From positions 1 to 64,000 of the forward strand of contig NZ_KB907818.1 in the NCBI RefSeq assembly GCF_000382225.1: a stretch of 64,000 nucleotides of DNA, written 5' to 3'. This document shows positions 23,882 through 33,006 of this stretch, one piece after another. Origin of the DNA: Hymenobacter aerophilus DSM 13606. Its GTDB lineage: Bacteria; Bacteroidota; Bacteroidia; Cytophagales; Hymenobacteraceae. How positions within the stretch are numbered: position 1 is the first letter of the stretch; each line of letters begins with the position of its first letter. The notes beneath the pieces are model-generated. The model did not search any database and was not told the DNA's origin. It saw only the letters and a program-made list of their open reading frames with translations. The translations under genes and the position numbers were made by a program.

Positions 23882-25423
23882 ATGGAAAGAGAAGTACGGG
23901 TGCGTTTTGCGCCCAGCCCCACCGGCCCGCTGCATATCGGCGGCGTGCGCACCGCGCTCTACAATTACCTGCTGGCCCGCAAGCTGGGCGGTAAGATGCT
24001 GCTGCGCATCGAGGATACCGACCAGAACCGCTTCGTGCCCGGCGCCGAGCAGTACATTATGGACTCGCTGCGCTGGTGCGGCATCGAAATTGATGAAGGC
24101 ATCGAGCAGGGCGGCCCCCACGCCCCCTACCGCCAGAGCGAGCGGAAGCCCATGTACCGCCAGTACGCCGACCAGCTCATCAAGGATGGGTACGCTTACT
24201 ACGCCTTCGATACGCCCGAGGAGCTGGACGCTATGCGCGCCCGCCTGACGGCCGCCAAAGTGCCCAACCCGCAGTATAACAGCATCACGCGGGCCCAGAT
24301 GCGCAACTCGCTCACGCTGCCCGCCGAGGAAGTGGAGCAGCTGCTGGCCGCCGGCACGCCCTACGTTATCCGCCTGAAAGTGCCCCGCAAGGAGGAAGTA
24401 CGCTTCCAGGACCTGATCCGGGGCTGGGTGGTCGTGCACTCGTCGGCCATCGACGACAAGGTGCTGATGAAGTCCGACGGCATGCCGACCTACCATTTGG
24501 CCAACATCGTGGACGACCATCTGATGGAAATCACGCACGTGATTCGGGGCGAGGAGTGGCTGCCTTCGGCGCCGCTGCACGTGCTGTTGTACCGTTATCT
24601 GGGCTGGGAAAGCACCATGCCGCAGTTTGCCCACCTGCCGCTGCTGCTCAAGCCCGACGGCACCGGCAAGCTCAGCAAGCGCGACGGCGACAAGCTCGGC
24701 TTCCCGGTGTTCCCGCTCGAATTCCACGGCACCGACGCCGACGGCCAGCCCACCGTGAGCAGCGGCTACCGCGAGGCGGGCTACCTGCCCGAGGCGTTCA
24801 TCAACTTCCTGGCCTTTTTGGGCTGGAACCCCGGCACGGCTCAGGAGCTGTTTACCATGGACGAGCTGATTGAGAACTTCTCGATTGAGCGCGTGAGCAA
24901 GTCGCCGGCCCGCTTCGACCAGAACAAGGTGCGCTGGTACAACGAGCAGTACCTGCGCGCCAAGCCCGATGCCGAGCTGGCCCAATACCTCATCGACGAC
25001 CTGCAAAAGCAGGGCCTGACGGTTGACACCGACAAAGCCACCCAGATTGCCGGCCTGGTAAAGGAGCGCGCCACTTTCCCGGCCGATCTGGCCCGGGAGG
25101 CCCAGCTGTTTTTCGAGCGCCCGACCAGCTACGACGAGCAGGTGATCAGCAAGAAGTGGAACGCGCCGGTAGCCGCCGCCCTGACCGCGTTTGCCGCCCA
25201 GCTGCCCGCCGCTACCGACGCTTCGCCCGACGACATCAAAGCGCTGCTGACCCAGGTGGTGGAAAGCCAGGGCCTGAAAATTGGGCAGGTGCTCCAGAGC
25301 CTGCGCGTGGCCGTAACGGGCGCCGCCGCCGGCCCCGACCTGATGCACATCATGCACATCCTGGGCCCGCAGGAAACCGCCGAGCGGATTCAGGCGGCTG
25401 TTGTAGCCTTGCCCGCAGCCTAG
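23882..25423 (+). CDS. gltX: Glutamyl-tRNA synthetase
   Basis: A 513-aa class I aminoacyl-tRNA synthetase that charges tRNA-Glu. The catalytic Rossmann motifs are RFAPSPTGPLHIGGVRTALY (HIGH-type) and KLSKRDGD (KMSKS-type). Further family blocks: RIEDTDQNR, TYHLANIVDDHLM, THVIRGEEWLPS and PEAFINFLAFLGWNPG. A C-terminal anticodon-binding helical domain (about 350-505) follows. Length is typical and it has its own promoter and terminator. Confidence 0.98.
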   Translation: MEREVRVRFAPSPTGPLHIGGVRTALYNYLLARKLGGKMLLRIEDTDQNRFVPGAEQYIMDSLRWCGIEIDEGIEQGGPHAPYRQSERKPMYRQYADQLIKDGYAYYAFDTPEELDAMRARLTAAKVPNPQYNSITRAQMRNSLTLPAEEVEQLLAAGTPYVIRLKVPRKEEVRFQDLIRGWVVVHSSAIDDKVLMKSDGMPTYHLANIVDDHLMEITHVIRGEEWLPSAPLHVLLYRYLGWESTMPQFAHLPLLLKPDGTGKLSKRDGDKLGFPVFPLEFHGTDADGQPTVSSGYREAGYLPEAFINFLAFLGWNPGTAQELFTMDELIENFSIERVSKSPARFDQNKVRWYNEQYLRAKPDAELAQYLIDDLQKQGLTVDTDKATQIAGLVKERATFPADLAREAQLFFERPTSYDEQVISKKWNAPVAAALTAFAAQLPAATDASPDDIKALLTQVVESQGLKIGQVLQSLRVAVTGAAAGPDLMHIMHILGPQETAERIQAAVVALPAA

Positions 25424-25445
25424 CACTTCCCGGCTTACCGAATAG

Positions 25446-25483
25446 TAAAAGCCCGCCCGACGAACTGTCGGGCGGGCTTTTGC
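25446..25483 (+). terminator. Terminator of gltX
   Basis: AAAAGCCCGCCCGAC and GTCGGGCGGGCTTTT form a perfect stem with a T tract, 22 bp after the gltX stop. Confidence 0.92.
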
Positions 25484-25586
25484 GTGGTGGGCGGCGGCAT
25501 ATCCTTCGCGCCGGGGGCTGCGTACCTACAGGGCGCGGGCGTTGGGCCGGCGCGCTTCCGTTTACTTCCACTGCCCCGCAACTATT

Positions 25587-25952
25587 ATGGCTAAGAAACC
25601 CGCTAAGTCGAAAAGCAAAAAAGAGGAGCCCGAAAAGAAAGCCCGGGTACATAAGGAGCTCGAAGGCTTCGAAATCAAGGTGAACCCGCTGGGCGAAATC
25701 ACCTCCAACTACTCCATCGAGGAAATCAACAAGTTCCTCAACCGCCACGTGCGCGATAAAAAGCTGGTGAACCGCGACGGCGCTTTCGGCGAGAAGGAGG
25801 AGGAAGACGACCTGCCCATTGAAGAAGTGGAGGAGTCGGAGGAGGATTTTGTGCGCCGTAGCAGCACCGAGGCCAAGAATAAAAAGCCCAAAGCCAACGC
25901 CAAAGGCAAGGAAGTGGATGAGGACGAGGTAGCCGACGACGAGGACGAATAG
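25587..25952 (+). CDS. Conserved acidic hypothetical protein
   Basis: A 121-aa protein starting MAKKPAKSKSKKEEPEKKAR at the ATG at 25587. The first 20 residues are Lys-rich. A conserved-looking core (ELEGFEIKVNPLGEITSNYSIEEINKFLNRHVRDKKLVNR) follows, and the C-terminal half is very acidic with Lys stretches. Similar proteins are found across Bacteroidota next to housekeeping genes. I know of no assigned function. The charge pattern suggests nucleic-acid or ribosome contact, but that is a guess. Confidence 0.75.
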   Translation: MAKKPAKSKSKKEEPEKKARVHKELEGFEIKVNPLGEITSNYSIEEINKFLNRHVRDKKLVNRDGAFGEKEEEDDLPIEEVEESEEDFVRRSSTEAKNKKPKANAKGKEVDEDEVADDEDE

Positions 25953-26018
25953 CGCCGCTGTTTATTCATCTTTGGCTATACTTGAACTTCCTTCCATCAA
26001 TCTGGCCCACCCCGCGCT

Positions 26019-26789
26019 ATGCAGTCCCACGAAATCGACTACAAGATTATTGGCAACGACATTCAGGTGCTCGAAGTAGAGCTCGACCCCAACGAAACGG
26101 TGATTGCCGAGGCCGGGGCCATGGTGTACATGAGTGAGGCCATTGCCTTCGAAACCAAGATGGGCGACGGCTCGGAAGTCAATCAGGGCCTGATGGGCAA
26201 GCTGTTTTCGGCCGGCACGCGGCTGCTCACGGGCGAGTCGCTGTTCATGACGCACTTCACGCACCGCGGCGGCTCGGGCAAAGCCCACGTGGCCTTCTCG
26301 GCCCCCTACCCCGGCACCATCATCGCGCTCAACCTGCGCGATTTGCCGCAGGGCCTGATTGTGCAGAAGGACGGCTTTCTGGCCGCCGCCCGGGGCACCA
26401 AAATCAGCCTGCACCTCAACTCGAAGCTGGGTGCAGGCTTTTTCGGGGGTGAAGGCTTCATTCTGCAGAAAATAACCGGCGACGGCAACGCCTTCGTGCA
26501 CGCCGGCGGCACCATCATCGAAAAGCGTCTCAACAACGAGCTGCTGCGCGTGGATACCGGCTGCGTAGTAGCCTTCGAGCCGGGCATCGACTTCAGCATC
26601 GCCCGCGCCGGCGGCCTAAAGTCTATGATTTTTGGGGGTGAGGGGCTGATGCTGGCTACGTTGCGCGGCACCGGCCGGGTTTGGCTGCAATCTATGCCCG
26701 TCAAAAAGCTTATTCAGGCTCTGGCTCCGGCCGGCGGCAACGCCGGCAAGGAAAGCGGCGGCCTGCTCGGCAATCTGTTCCAGGAATAG
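26019..26789 (+). CDS. AIM24 / TIGR00266 family protein
   Basis: A 256-aa soluble beta-rich protein. Family features: [18 protein letters not shown] near residues 24-41, [20 protein letters not shown], a Gly-rich [25 protein letters not shown], and a late [22 protein letters not shown]. It is a trefoil-like relative of mitochondrial AIM24. The bacterial role is unknown. The C-terminal tail is Gly/Ala rich. It is on the same strand as the acidic protein upstream, 66 bp away. Confidence 0.92.
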   Translation: MQSHEIDYKIIGNDIQVLEVELDPNETVIAEAGAMVYMSEAIAFETKMGDGSEVNQGLMGKLFSAGTRLLTGESLFMTHFTHRGGSGKAHVAFSAPYPGTIIALNLRDLPQGLIVQKDGFLAAARGTKISLHLNSKLGAGFFGGEGFILQKITGDGNAFVHAGGTIIEKRLNNELLRVDTGCVVAFEPGIDFSIARAGGLKSMIFGGEGLMLATLRGTGRVWLQSMPVKKLIQALAPAGGNAGKESGGLLGNLFQE

Positions 26790-26865
26790 CAGTAGTAGTA
26801 GCAGCCCAACGCCCCCACCGAACCAATGCGGGTACGGTGGGAACGTCGGGCGGTTAAGTTGCGTG

Positions 26866-27057
26866 CTAGCCGGCCAGCCCGAAGGCGATGAAGCCTAGGC
26901 TCACCAGCAGCGCCGTAACGATAAGGCCCATGACGCCCGCTGTAATATAGTTAGCGCGGTCTTCTGCCTTTTTAGTCGCTTCCAGCCGCACATAGCTGCT
27001 GGAGCGTCGCCGGCGCCGGCTGGAAGATGGAGCAAGAACAGTAGTAGCAGTGGGCAT
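26866..27057 (-). CDS. Small single-pass membrane protein
   Basis: A 63-aa protein with an Arg/Ser-rich basic N-terminus (SSSRRRRRSSSYVRLEATKKA) and one C-terminal transmembrane segment (about 40-62, ITAGVMGLIVTALLVSLGFIAF). No family recognised. It is supported by a plausible length, a sensible positive-inside topology and codon use like its neighbours, but no conservation data are available here. Confidence 0.5.
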   Translation of the reverse strand: MPTATTVLAPSSSRRRRRSSSYVRLEATKKAEDRANYITAGVMGLIVTALLVSLGFIAFGLAG

Positions 27058-27274
27058 GAGGAGCAGTTTGGTTTACATCCTGAGCTAAAACAAAGCGGAA
27101 TATAGGAGATTGTCCGCTTATAATCCAACGGACTCGTCCGGAAAACAACCGGGCCGAACGAGCTGCGACGCGCCTTAACGTACGTATCTCAGCGCACTAG
27201 CGGATTTAGCGCGGTTGCAAAGCCGCCTTCTTTCGAACCGAATTATCCTACTTCGCAGCTGTCCAACTGCATCT

Positions 27275-27754
27275 TTATTGCACCGGTGATACCAGCGGAG
27301 TAGCGACCCGGATGCCATTGCGGTAGTATTCCGACGGCAGCGGCCGGCCCGTGGCGTCGTAGCAGCGCCATTCGCCAAACCAGAAAAAATGGTCACTCTG
27401 CTCCCCCAACTGCAGCCGCGCCTGTCCCTGCTTGGCCACCTGGCCGTTAGGATGATACAAGGTCAGGGTGATGAGGTCGGCGGGGTGGCGGTGAAACCGC
27501 TCGGTGCGCTCGGGCTGGCCGGTGGGGCTGAAATACTGCCAGCGGCCCACCTCGCGGCCGTGGCGGTAGCGCCCTTTGCTGAGTAAATGCCGCTCATGGG
27601 CATCGAGGTAGCCGCGCCAGGGGCCGTGGCGCTGGTCTTGCCGGTCGAAACGGTTGCGCGACCAGAAGCAGATGGGCGCGTGGGCGCAACCGACCATACC
27701 GTGCAGCGCCGTGGCTAGTACCAAGACTTGAACAGAAGTAAAGCGGCAACGCAT
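27275..27754 (-). CDS. MORN/YwqK-like lipoprotein
   Basis: A 159-aa exported protein. The signal sequence ends in a lipobox (ALHGMVGC, Cys about 23). The rest carries repeated aromatic/Gly units of the toxin-antitoxin YwqK/MORN type: GPWRGYLDAHERHLLSKGRY, GREVGRWQYFSPTGQPE, LTLYHPNGQVAKQGQARLQ and GEWRCYDATGRPLPSEYY. Such repeats are common in Bacteroidota lipoproteins without a known role. It is transcribed leftward after the GH3-like gene start region, from the far end. Confidence 0.75.
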   Translation of the reverse strand: MRCRFTSVQVLVLATALHGMVGCAHAPICFWSRNRFDRQDQRHGPWRGYLDAHERHLLSKGRYRHGREVGRWQYFSPTGQPERTERFHRHPADLITLTLYHPNGQVAKQGQARLQLGEQSDHFFWFGEWRCYDATGRPLPSEYYRNGIRVATPLVSPVQ

Positions 27755-27786
27755 CGGCAGAGAGAATTAGCTGCCGATAGTTACAA

Positions 27787-29313
27787 CTAATTATTTAGTT
27801 GTGAAAGGATTTCGTCCAGCAACTCGCGCGAATTGCTGAGCCGGGGCACTTTGTGCTGGCCGCCGAGTTTGCCCCGGCTGGCCAGCCAGCGCCCAAACGT
27901 ACCGGCCGGAGCCACGGTAAGCCTGGGCGGCGTGAGGGCTAGGTCACGGTGGCGCTTGGCGTCGTAGTCGGAGTTGAGCTGGCGCAATGTGTCGTCGAGC
28001 ACGGCCGTGAAATGGGCCGGGTCGGCGGGTGGGCGGGTGAACTCGATGAGCCACTGGTGGCTGCCGCGGGAGTTGCCTGCGCCTTCGGCAAAGTAGATGG
28101 GCGCTGCCGTGTAGTCGCCGACGGTGGTGTTGGTGGCCTGGCAGGCGGCGGCTACGGCGGCATCGGCGTGCTCGATTACCACTTCTTCGCCGAAGGCATT
28201 GAGGAAGTGCTTGGTGCGCCCGCAGATGCGGATGCGGTAGGGCGCCAGGCTGGTAAAGCGCACCGTGTCGCCGATTTTGTAGCGCCACAGACCGGCGTTG
28301 GTGCTGATGAGTAGCGCGTAGGTGCGGCCCAGCTCCACCTCATCCAACCCGATGGCCTGCGGCTCGGCCTCGTCCCACTGGTCCTGGGGCAGAAACTCGT
28401 AGTAAATGCCGTGGTCGAGCAGCAGCAACAGGTCCTCGGAGCCCGGCTCATCCTGCACGGCCAGGTAGCCTTCGGAGGCGTTGTACACTTCGAGGTAGTG
28501 CATACTGGGGCTCGGGATAAGCTGGCGGAACAGCTCGCGGTAGGGCCCGAAAGCCACCGCGCCGTGCAGAAATAAGCCCAGCTGGGGCCAGATGGCGTGC
28601 AAATCGTCGGTGCCGGCCAGTTGCTGCACCCGGCGCAGCAACACAATCATCCAGGTGGGCACGCCGGCCAGCACCCGCACATCGGCCCGCAAAATGTGGC
28701 GGGCGATGCGCTCAATCTTCTCCTCCCACTCGTCGAGCAAGGCCAGTTCCAGCGGCGGGGTGCGCACGAACTCGGCCCAGGCGGGCAGGTTCTGCATAAT
28801 CAGGGCCGACACGTCGCCGGCCCGGGTACCGGGGGCTTCGGGCCGTAGTGGGTTGGGGCCGTGGGTGCCGCCCAGCGACAGGGTTTTACCGCTCAGGATG
28901 CCGATTCCGGGGTAGTGCAGGGTGGCCAGGGCCGTCATGTCGCGGCCGGCGCGGTAGTGGCCCTCGTGCAACGAGGCGCGGGTGACGGGAATGTACTTGC
29001 TGCGGGCGTTGGTGGTGCCGCTGCTCTTGGCAAACCACTGCACCCGGCCGGGCCACAGCACGTCGGCCTCGCCCCGCAGCACCCGCTCAATTTCGGGATA
29101 CAGCTCCTCGTAGCTGCTCACGGGCACGCGCTGGGCAAACTCGCGAGCTGAAAGTGCGTCGGCGTAGCCGTAGCGGCGCCCCCAGTCGGTGCCGCGGGCG
29201 GTGCGCAGCAGCGCCCGAAACTGCTGCTGCTGCACCTCGTGCGGGTGGCGGCGGAAGTGCTCGATGCTGGCCAGCCGGCGCTGCACGGCCCAGGTCAGTA
29301 CGGTGCCAATCAT
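27787..29313 (-). CDS. GH3-family acyl-adenylating/amidotransferase-like protein
   Basis: A 508-aa member of the GH3 superfamily (plant acyl-amido synthetases, ANL fold). Motifs: VQWFAKSSGTTNARSKYIP, the ATP-binding P-loop-like SSGTT (about 90-94); VLAGVPTWMIVLLRRV; YNASEGYLAVQD (about 240-251); and LWRYKIGDTVRF (about 335-346) followed by a C-terminal cap domain. In plants GH3 enzymes conjugate amino acids to hormones. The bacterial substrates are unknown. A -7 element at 29418-29425 lies about 105 bp upstream. Confidence 0.9.
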   Translation of the reverse strand: MIGTVLTWAVQRRLASIEHFRRHPHEVQQQQFRALLRTARGTDWGRRYGYADALSAREFAQRVPVSSYEELYPEIERVLRGEADVLWPGRVQWFAKSSGTTNARSKYIPVTRASLHEGHYRAGRDMTALATLHYPGIGILSGKTLSLGGTHGPNPLRPEAPGTRAGDVSALIMQNLPAWAEFVRTPPLELALLDEWEEKIERIARHILRADVRVLAGVPTWMIVLLRRVQQLAGTDDLHAIWPQLGLFLHGAVAFGPYRELFRQLIPSPSMHYLEVYNASEGYLAVQDEPGSEDLLLLLDHGIYYEFLPQDQWDEAEPQAIGLDEVELGRTYALLISTNAGLWRYKIGDTVRFTSLAPYRIRICGRTKHFLNAFGEEVVIEHADAAVAAACQATNTTVGDYTAAPIYFAEGAGNSRGSHQWLIEFTRPPADPAHFTAVLDDTLRQLNSDYDAKRHRDLALTPPRLTVAPAGTFGRWLASRGKLGGQHKVPRLSNSRELLDEILSQLNN

Positions 29314-29417
29314 TATTTAGAGATTAGAACTTAGATGTTAGAGCTTAGAGCCTCAATGAACTGACAGATTAACTGGTATTCGCTCGTTCATTTGATTGAG
29401 AATTCGCGCAGAGGGCG

Positions 29418-29425
29418 CAAATTTA
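29418..29425 (-). promoter_or_regulatory. -7 element upstream of the GH3-like gene
   Basis: Minus-strand TAAATTTG fits TAnnTTTG. It lies in an AT-richer gap (29314-29513) flanked by loose inverted words TTAGAGCTTAGA / CTAAGCTCTAA. Confidence 0.45.
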
Positions 29426-29513
29426 TGCCGAGAGAAAAAACCATATTACCAGTATTTTCTCAGTTTTAGGCTTTAATTTCTAAGCTCTTGATTCTCACTT
29501 CTAAGCTCTAAAA

Positions 29514-30245
29514 TTACACCTTCCGCTTCAGCTCGAAATGCTTGCCCAGGTACACGCGGCGCACCATTTCGTCGGCGGCCAGCTCTTCGGCGGTGCCGGC
29601 TTTGAGCAGCTTGCCTTCGAAGAGCAGGTAGGCCCTATCCACGATGCTGAGCGTTTCGTTCACGTTGTGGTCGGTGATGAGGATGCCGATGTTCTTGTGC
29701 TTGAGCTTGGCCACGATACCCTGGATTTCCTCTACGGCAATCGGGTCGACGCCGGCGAAAGGCTCGTCGAGCAGCACGAATTTGGGGTCGACGGCCAGGG
29801 CGCGGGCAATTTCGGTGCGCCGCCGCTCGCCGCCGCTCAGCACCCGGCCCAGGTTTTTGCGCACGTGCGTCAGGCTGAACTCGTTGAGCAATTCCTCCAC
29901 CTTGTCGCGCTGGGCCTGCTTGCTCATATCGGTCATCTGGAGCACCGATAGCACGTTTTCCTCCACCGTCAGGTCGCGGAACACGGAGGCCTCCTGAGCA
30001 AGGTAGCCAATGCCGAGGCGGGCGCGCTGGTAGATGGGCAGCTTGGTGATGTCGCGGTCATCCAGGAAAACCTTGCCCTCGTTGGGCTTCACCATGCCCA
30101 CCGTCATGTAGAACGAGGTGGTTTTGCCCGCCCCGTTCGGCCCCAGCAGCCCCACGATTTCGCCCTGCTCCACGTGCAGGCTCATGTCGTTGACGACCGT
30201 GCGGGCCTTGTACTTCTTTACCAGGTGTTCAGCGCGAAGAACCAT
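29514..30245 (-). CDS. lptB: LPS export ABC transporter ATP-binding protein
   Basis: A 243-aa cytoplasmic ATPase of the LptB2FGC complex that extracts LPS from the inner membrane. Walker A is GPNGAGKTT (about 36-44), the Q-loop is in YLAQEASVF, the signature is LSGGERRR (about 140), Walker B is [14 protein letters not shown], and the H-loop is ITDHN. Length and the [13 protein letters not shown] context match LptB. LptC is encoded at 39.3-40.0 kb; LptF/G/A/D are not in the window. Confidence 0.95.
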   Translation of the reverse strand: MVLRAEHLVKKYKARTVVNDMSLHVEQGEIVGLLGPNGAGKTTSFYMTVGMVKPNEGKVFLDDRDITKLPIYQRARLGIGYLAQEASVFRDLTVEENVLSVLQMTDMSKQAQRDKVEELLNEFSLTHVRKNLGRVLSGGERRRTEIARALAVDPKFVLLDEPFAGVDPIAVEEIQGIVAKLKHKNIGILITDHNVNETLSIVDRAYLLFEGKLLKAGTAEELAADEMVRRVYLGKHFELKRKV

Positions 30246-30277
30246 TTATTGGGAAGTCAAAAAGGGGGAAGCTCCAT

Positions 30278-30367
30278 GTCATCCTGAGCGGAGCGAAGGA
30301 CCTAGACAGAAGCTATTTTCTTTCAAGGTTACCCTCTGTATAGGTCCTTCGCTCCGCTCAGGATGAC
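30278..30367. repeat. Palindromic repeat, GTCATCCTGAGC family, locus 3
   Basis: Inverted arms GTCATCCTGAGCGGAGCGAA...CCT and complement, about 26 bp, perfect, with a 38-bp loop. Same subfamily as the loci at 5.6 and 16.1 kb. It lies between the lptB start and the M61 peptidase stop. Confidence 0.9.
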
Positions 30368-30390
30368 AAAATTACTATTATCCCCCGCCC

Positions 30391-32229
30391 CTACCCTTTC
30401 AGCAGCGCGTGCTGGAGCTGCTGCTGGGCGGGCGTGGCGGTGGGCAGGGTTTCGACCAGGTTTTTCACTTCCACCTCGAACTCGCGAGGCACCGCCTCGC
30501 GCTCCTGCACCGGGCCGCTGCCGTGCCGGAACCTGAGGCGCACCGCGGCGGCCGTGGCGGGCTCTACCACGGGGCGCAGCAGCTGCTCGGCGTTCTGCAT
30601 AGTCAGCGGCTGGCCGTCCACGGCCACGATTACGTCGCCTTCGGCCAAACCGAAAGCGTTCTGGTCGGCCTGGGTTTGGGCGGCGCGGAACTGGTCGAGG
30701 TTCTGGTCGTAGGCGAAACCGAGCTTACCGAACGCCTTGATGCGCGCCGGGGCCGTGGGCTGATAGCGCCAGCCCATCTTGCCAAAGTACTCGGCCAGCG
30801 GCAGCGGCTCGGCACCCTGCACGTAGCGGCGGAAGAAGGTGCCGATTTCGGGGCTGGTGAGGGCCACGATTTCGGGGATGAGCGCGTCGTCGTCGAAAGA
30901 GCGGGTGGGGCCGTACTTCTCGCGCAGGGCCAGCAGCACGTCGCGCAGGGTCTGGCGGCCCTGGCTCAGCTCGCGCAGCCGAATATCGAGCAGCAAACCC
31001 AGCAGCGCGCCCTTGTTGTACACGTTTTCGTACATGTCCTTATAGGGCGGCTCCAGGATGCGGCGGCTCATCTCAGTAAACGAAACCGGCGGGCCGTAGG
31101 TGTCGGCCTTGTCGATTTTGGCCTTCATGCGCTCCTGAAATTCGGCGGGCGAAATCAGGCCGGCCTGCACCTGCACCTGCTGGGCCACGTACTCGGTTAC
31201 GCCCTCATACAGCCACAGGTGCTGCGACATTTTGGGGCTCCGGAAGTCGAAGTCGCCGATTTCGCGCGAGTGGATGTTGAGCGGGGCCAGCATGTGCAGA
31301 AACTCGTGCGAGGCCACCTCCAGCACCATGCTTTGCAGCCGGGCCGGGTCGGGTATTTCGGGCAGGAAGTAGAGCGAGGAGTAGCTGTGCTCCATGGCCC
31401 CGTAGCCGCCCTTCTCGCTGCTGAGCGGCGAATCGAGGCTGGGGAAGTAGAACAGGAACTGGTAGCGCGGCACCGGCATCTTCCCAAAGTATTTGGTCAA
31501 AGCCTCCGACATGGGCCGCAGCATCCGGCTGATTTCGGCCGCCTTCACGGCGCCGGTTTCCGACACCACCGCCACCGAAATCCGGGCCCCGCCGGTGCTG
31601 AAGCTGACCGTATCGGGCCGGGCGTAGAGCACCGGGCCGTCGGCCAGCGTTACGTAGTCGGGGGCCGTGAGCACGTCGCGGGTGGCCGATTCGCGGCGCA
31701 CGAGCAGCGCGGTGGCCCCATAGAGGTCGGCGGGCTTGGCGATGCTCACCTCGTAGGGCTGCAGCTTGTAGCCCTCGAAGTAGCCGTAGAACCCGTAGTG
31801 ATTGAGAGTGAAGCTGCGACCGGCGTCGATGTTGGTGCCGCCCGGCTGGAAGATGAACTGGTCGTCCTGCTTGGCGTCCCAGGTATCGTCGACGAGGTAT
31901 TCGAGGCGGGCCAGCTGCCGGGCGTTGCTGATGACGAACAGGTTGGGCCCGTCGTTGCGCACTTTCAGGGCCTTGCCGTTCTTATCGAAAGCCTTGAAAC
32001 TGGTGATAAAACGGCCGTAATCCTTCTTGGAGTACGAGCCGGGCACCACCGCGGGCATCACGTACGTGGCCTGCTCCTCCAGAATGACGGGCGTATTCAC
32101 CACCACTTTCACCCGGTCGTTGGCTACGCGGGCAAAATCGAGGTTGATGCGGTAGCCGGCGGGCTGCTGGGCCAGGGCCGCAGTGGTAGCAGTGAGCGTC
32201 AGGCCAAGGGCCAGGGGCAGGAATTTCAT
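30391..32229 (-). CDS. M61 family peptidase with PDZ domain
   Basis: A 612-aa exported metallopeptidase (glycyl-aminopeptidase family). The start is the ATG at 32229, giving a signal peptide ending ALAQQ; the frame extends 11 codons to a GTG. An N-terminal beta domain (about 20-190) is followed by the catalytic domain, with zinc-binding HEFLHM (HExxH, about 305-310) and the third-ligand Glu in WLYEGVTEYVAQQ. A PDZ domain near the C-terminus (about 505-575) contains GLAEGDVIVAVDGQPLT. It acts in the periplasm or at the surface. The natural substrate is unknown. Confidence 0.93.
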   Translation of the reverse strand: MKFLPLALGLTLTATTAALAQQPAGYRINLDFARVANDRVKVVVNTPVILEEQATYVMPAVVPGSYSKKDYGRFITSFKAFDKNGKALKVRNDGPNLFVISNARQLARLEYLVDDTWDAKQDDQFIFQPGGTNIDAGRSFTLNHYGFYGYFEGYKLQPYEVSIAKPADLYGATALLVRRESATRDVLTAPDYVTLADGPVLYARPDTVSFSTGGARISVAVVSETGAVKAAEISRMLRPMSEALTKYFGKMPVPRYQFLFYFPSLDSPLSSEKGGYGAMEHSYSSLYFLPEIPDPARLQSMVLEVASHEFLHMLAPLNIHSREIGDFDFRSPKMSQHLWLYEGVTEYVAQQVQVQAGLISPAEFQERMKAKIDKADTYGPPVSFTEMSRRILEPPYKDMYENVYNKGALLGLLLDIRLRELSQGRQTLRDVLLALREKYGPTRSFDDDALIPEIVALTSPEIGTFFRRYVQGAEPLPLAEYFGKMGWRYQPTAPARIKAFGKLGFAYDQNLDQFRAAQTQADQNAFGLAEGDVIVAVDGQPLTMQNAEQLLRPVVEPATAAAVRLRFRHGSGPVQEREAVPREFEVEVKNLVETLPTATPAQQQLQHALLKG

Positions 32230-32280
32230 ATACACAGTAGCATAGCAGGCTAACGACCCCACGAAGGTACGTAGTGTATG

Positions 32281-32379
32281 AACGTCATTCAGAGCGCAGC
32301 GAAGAATCTCGCGTGCTGACGTTGGATTACTGTTGTAACGTCAGCACGCGAGATTCTTCGCTGCGCTCTGAATGACGTT
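32281..32379. repeat. Palindromic repeat, GTCATTCAGAGC family, locus 4
   Basis: Perfect 43-bp arms (32281-32323 and 32337-32379; AACGTCATTCAGAGCGCAGC...) with a 13-bp loop. It lies between the divergent M61 peptidase and DoxX genes, so any transcript into either gene starts beside it. Confidence 0.93.
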
Positions 32380-32403
32380 CCTTTGCATCTTGCTTCGGAC
32401 TCA

Positions 32404-32763
32404 ATGAACCTCAAAGAACCTGCCCGCCTCGTGCTGGCCCTGTTTTTCCTCACGGCGGGCATCCTGCACTTCCTGCGGCCCGATGGGTTCGTGCGCATCG
32501 TGCCGCCCTACCTGCCCAACCCGCTGCTGCTGGTGCAGCTCAGCGGCGCGGCCGAAATTGCCGGGGCGCTGGGTTTGCTGGTGCCCGCCACCCGGCTTTG
32601 GGCCGCCTGGAGCCTGCTGGCGCTGCTGGTGGCCGTGTTTCCGGCCAACGTGTACATGCTGCAAAGCCACGGCGCGGGTATGGCCGTGCCCGACTGGGCC
32701 CTCTGGCTGCGCCTGCCGCTGCAACTGGTGCTCATGGCCTGGGTATGGTGGGTGCGAAGGTGA
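32404..32763 (+). CDS. DoxX-family membrane protein
   Basis: A 119-aa protein with four transmembrane segments and the DoxX pattern (FFLTAGILHFLRPDGFVRIVP, LSGAAEIAGALGLLVPATR, AVFPANVYM). The start is the ATG at 32404; an upstream TTG lies next to the repeat. DoxX-like proteins are linked to quinone or sulfur redox and stress responses, but the role here is unknown. Confidence 0.88.
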   Translation: MNLKEPARLVLALFFLTAGILHFLRPDGFVRIVPPYLPNPLLLVQLSGAAEIAGALGLLVPATRLWAAWSLLALLVAVFPANVYMLQSHGAGMAVPDWALWLRLPLQLVLMAWVWWVRR

Positions 32764-32777
32764 GATGGAGTGAAGTG

Positions 32778-32993
32778 GCTGGGTGAATGCGTAAGATTGC
32801 CCGGCAGCCCCAGCGGGGCAATATATCGGTAGACATTTGGCTTACCTACCAGCAAAGCCCCAGCGGGGCGACATAATCCATCCAACCGATTATATCGCCC
32901 CGCTGGGGCTTTAAAACCTACTGAGTTGGCCCGTCCTGCTACCGATATGCTGCCCCGCTGGGGCTGCCGGGCAATCTTACGCATTCACCCAGC
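32778..32993. repeat. Nested double palindrome, GCCCCAGCGGGGC family
   Basis: The outer arms (32778-32830 and 32941-32993) are 53 bp with two mismatches. An inner palindrome (32856-32910) has arms starting AGCCCCAGCGGGGCGA. All four arms share the self-complementary core GCCCCAGCGGGGC. It lies between the convergent DoxX and recJ genes and overlaps neither. Confidence 0.95.
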
Positions 32994-33006
32994 TATTTAT
33001 TTACTC

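Noticed and set aside
30409..32253. A 614-codon plus-strand frame opposite the M61 peptidase (and similar long frames opposite rnr, gltX and glmS)
   Set aside because: High GC keeps antisense frames open. The opposite strand in each case encodes a complete known family with catalytic motifs.
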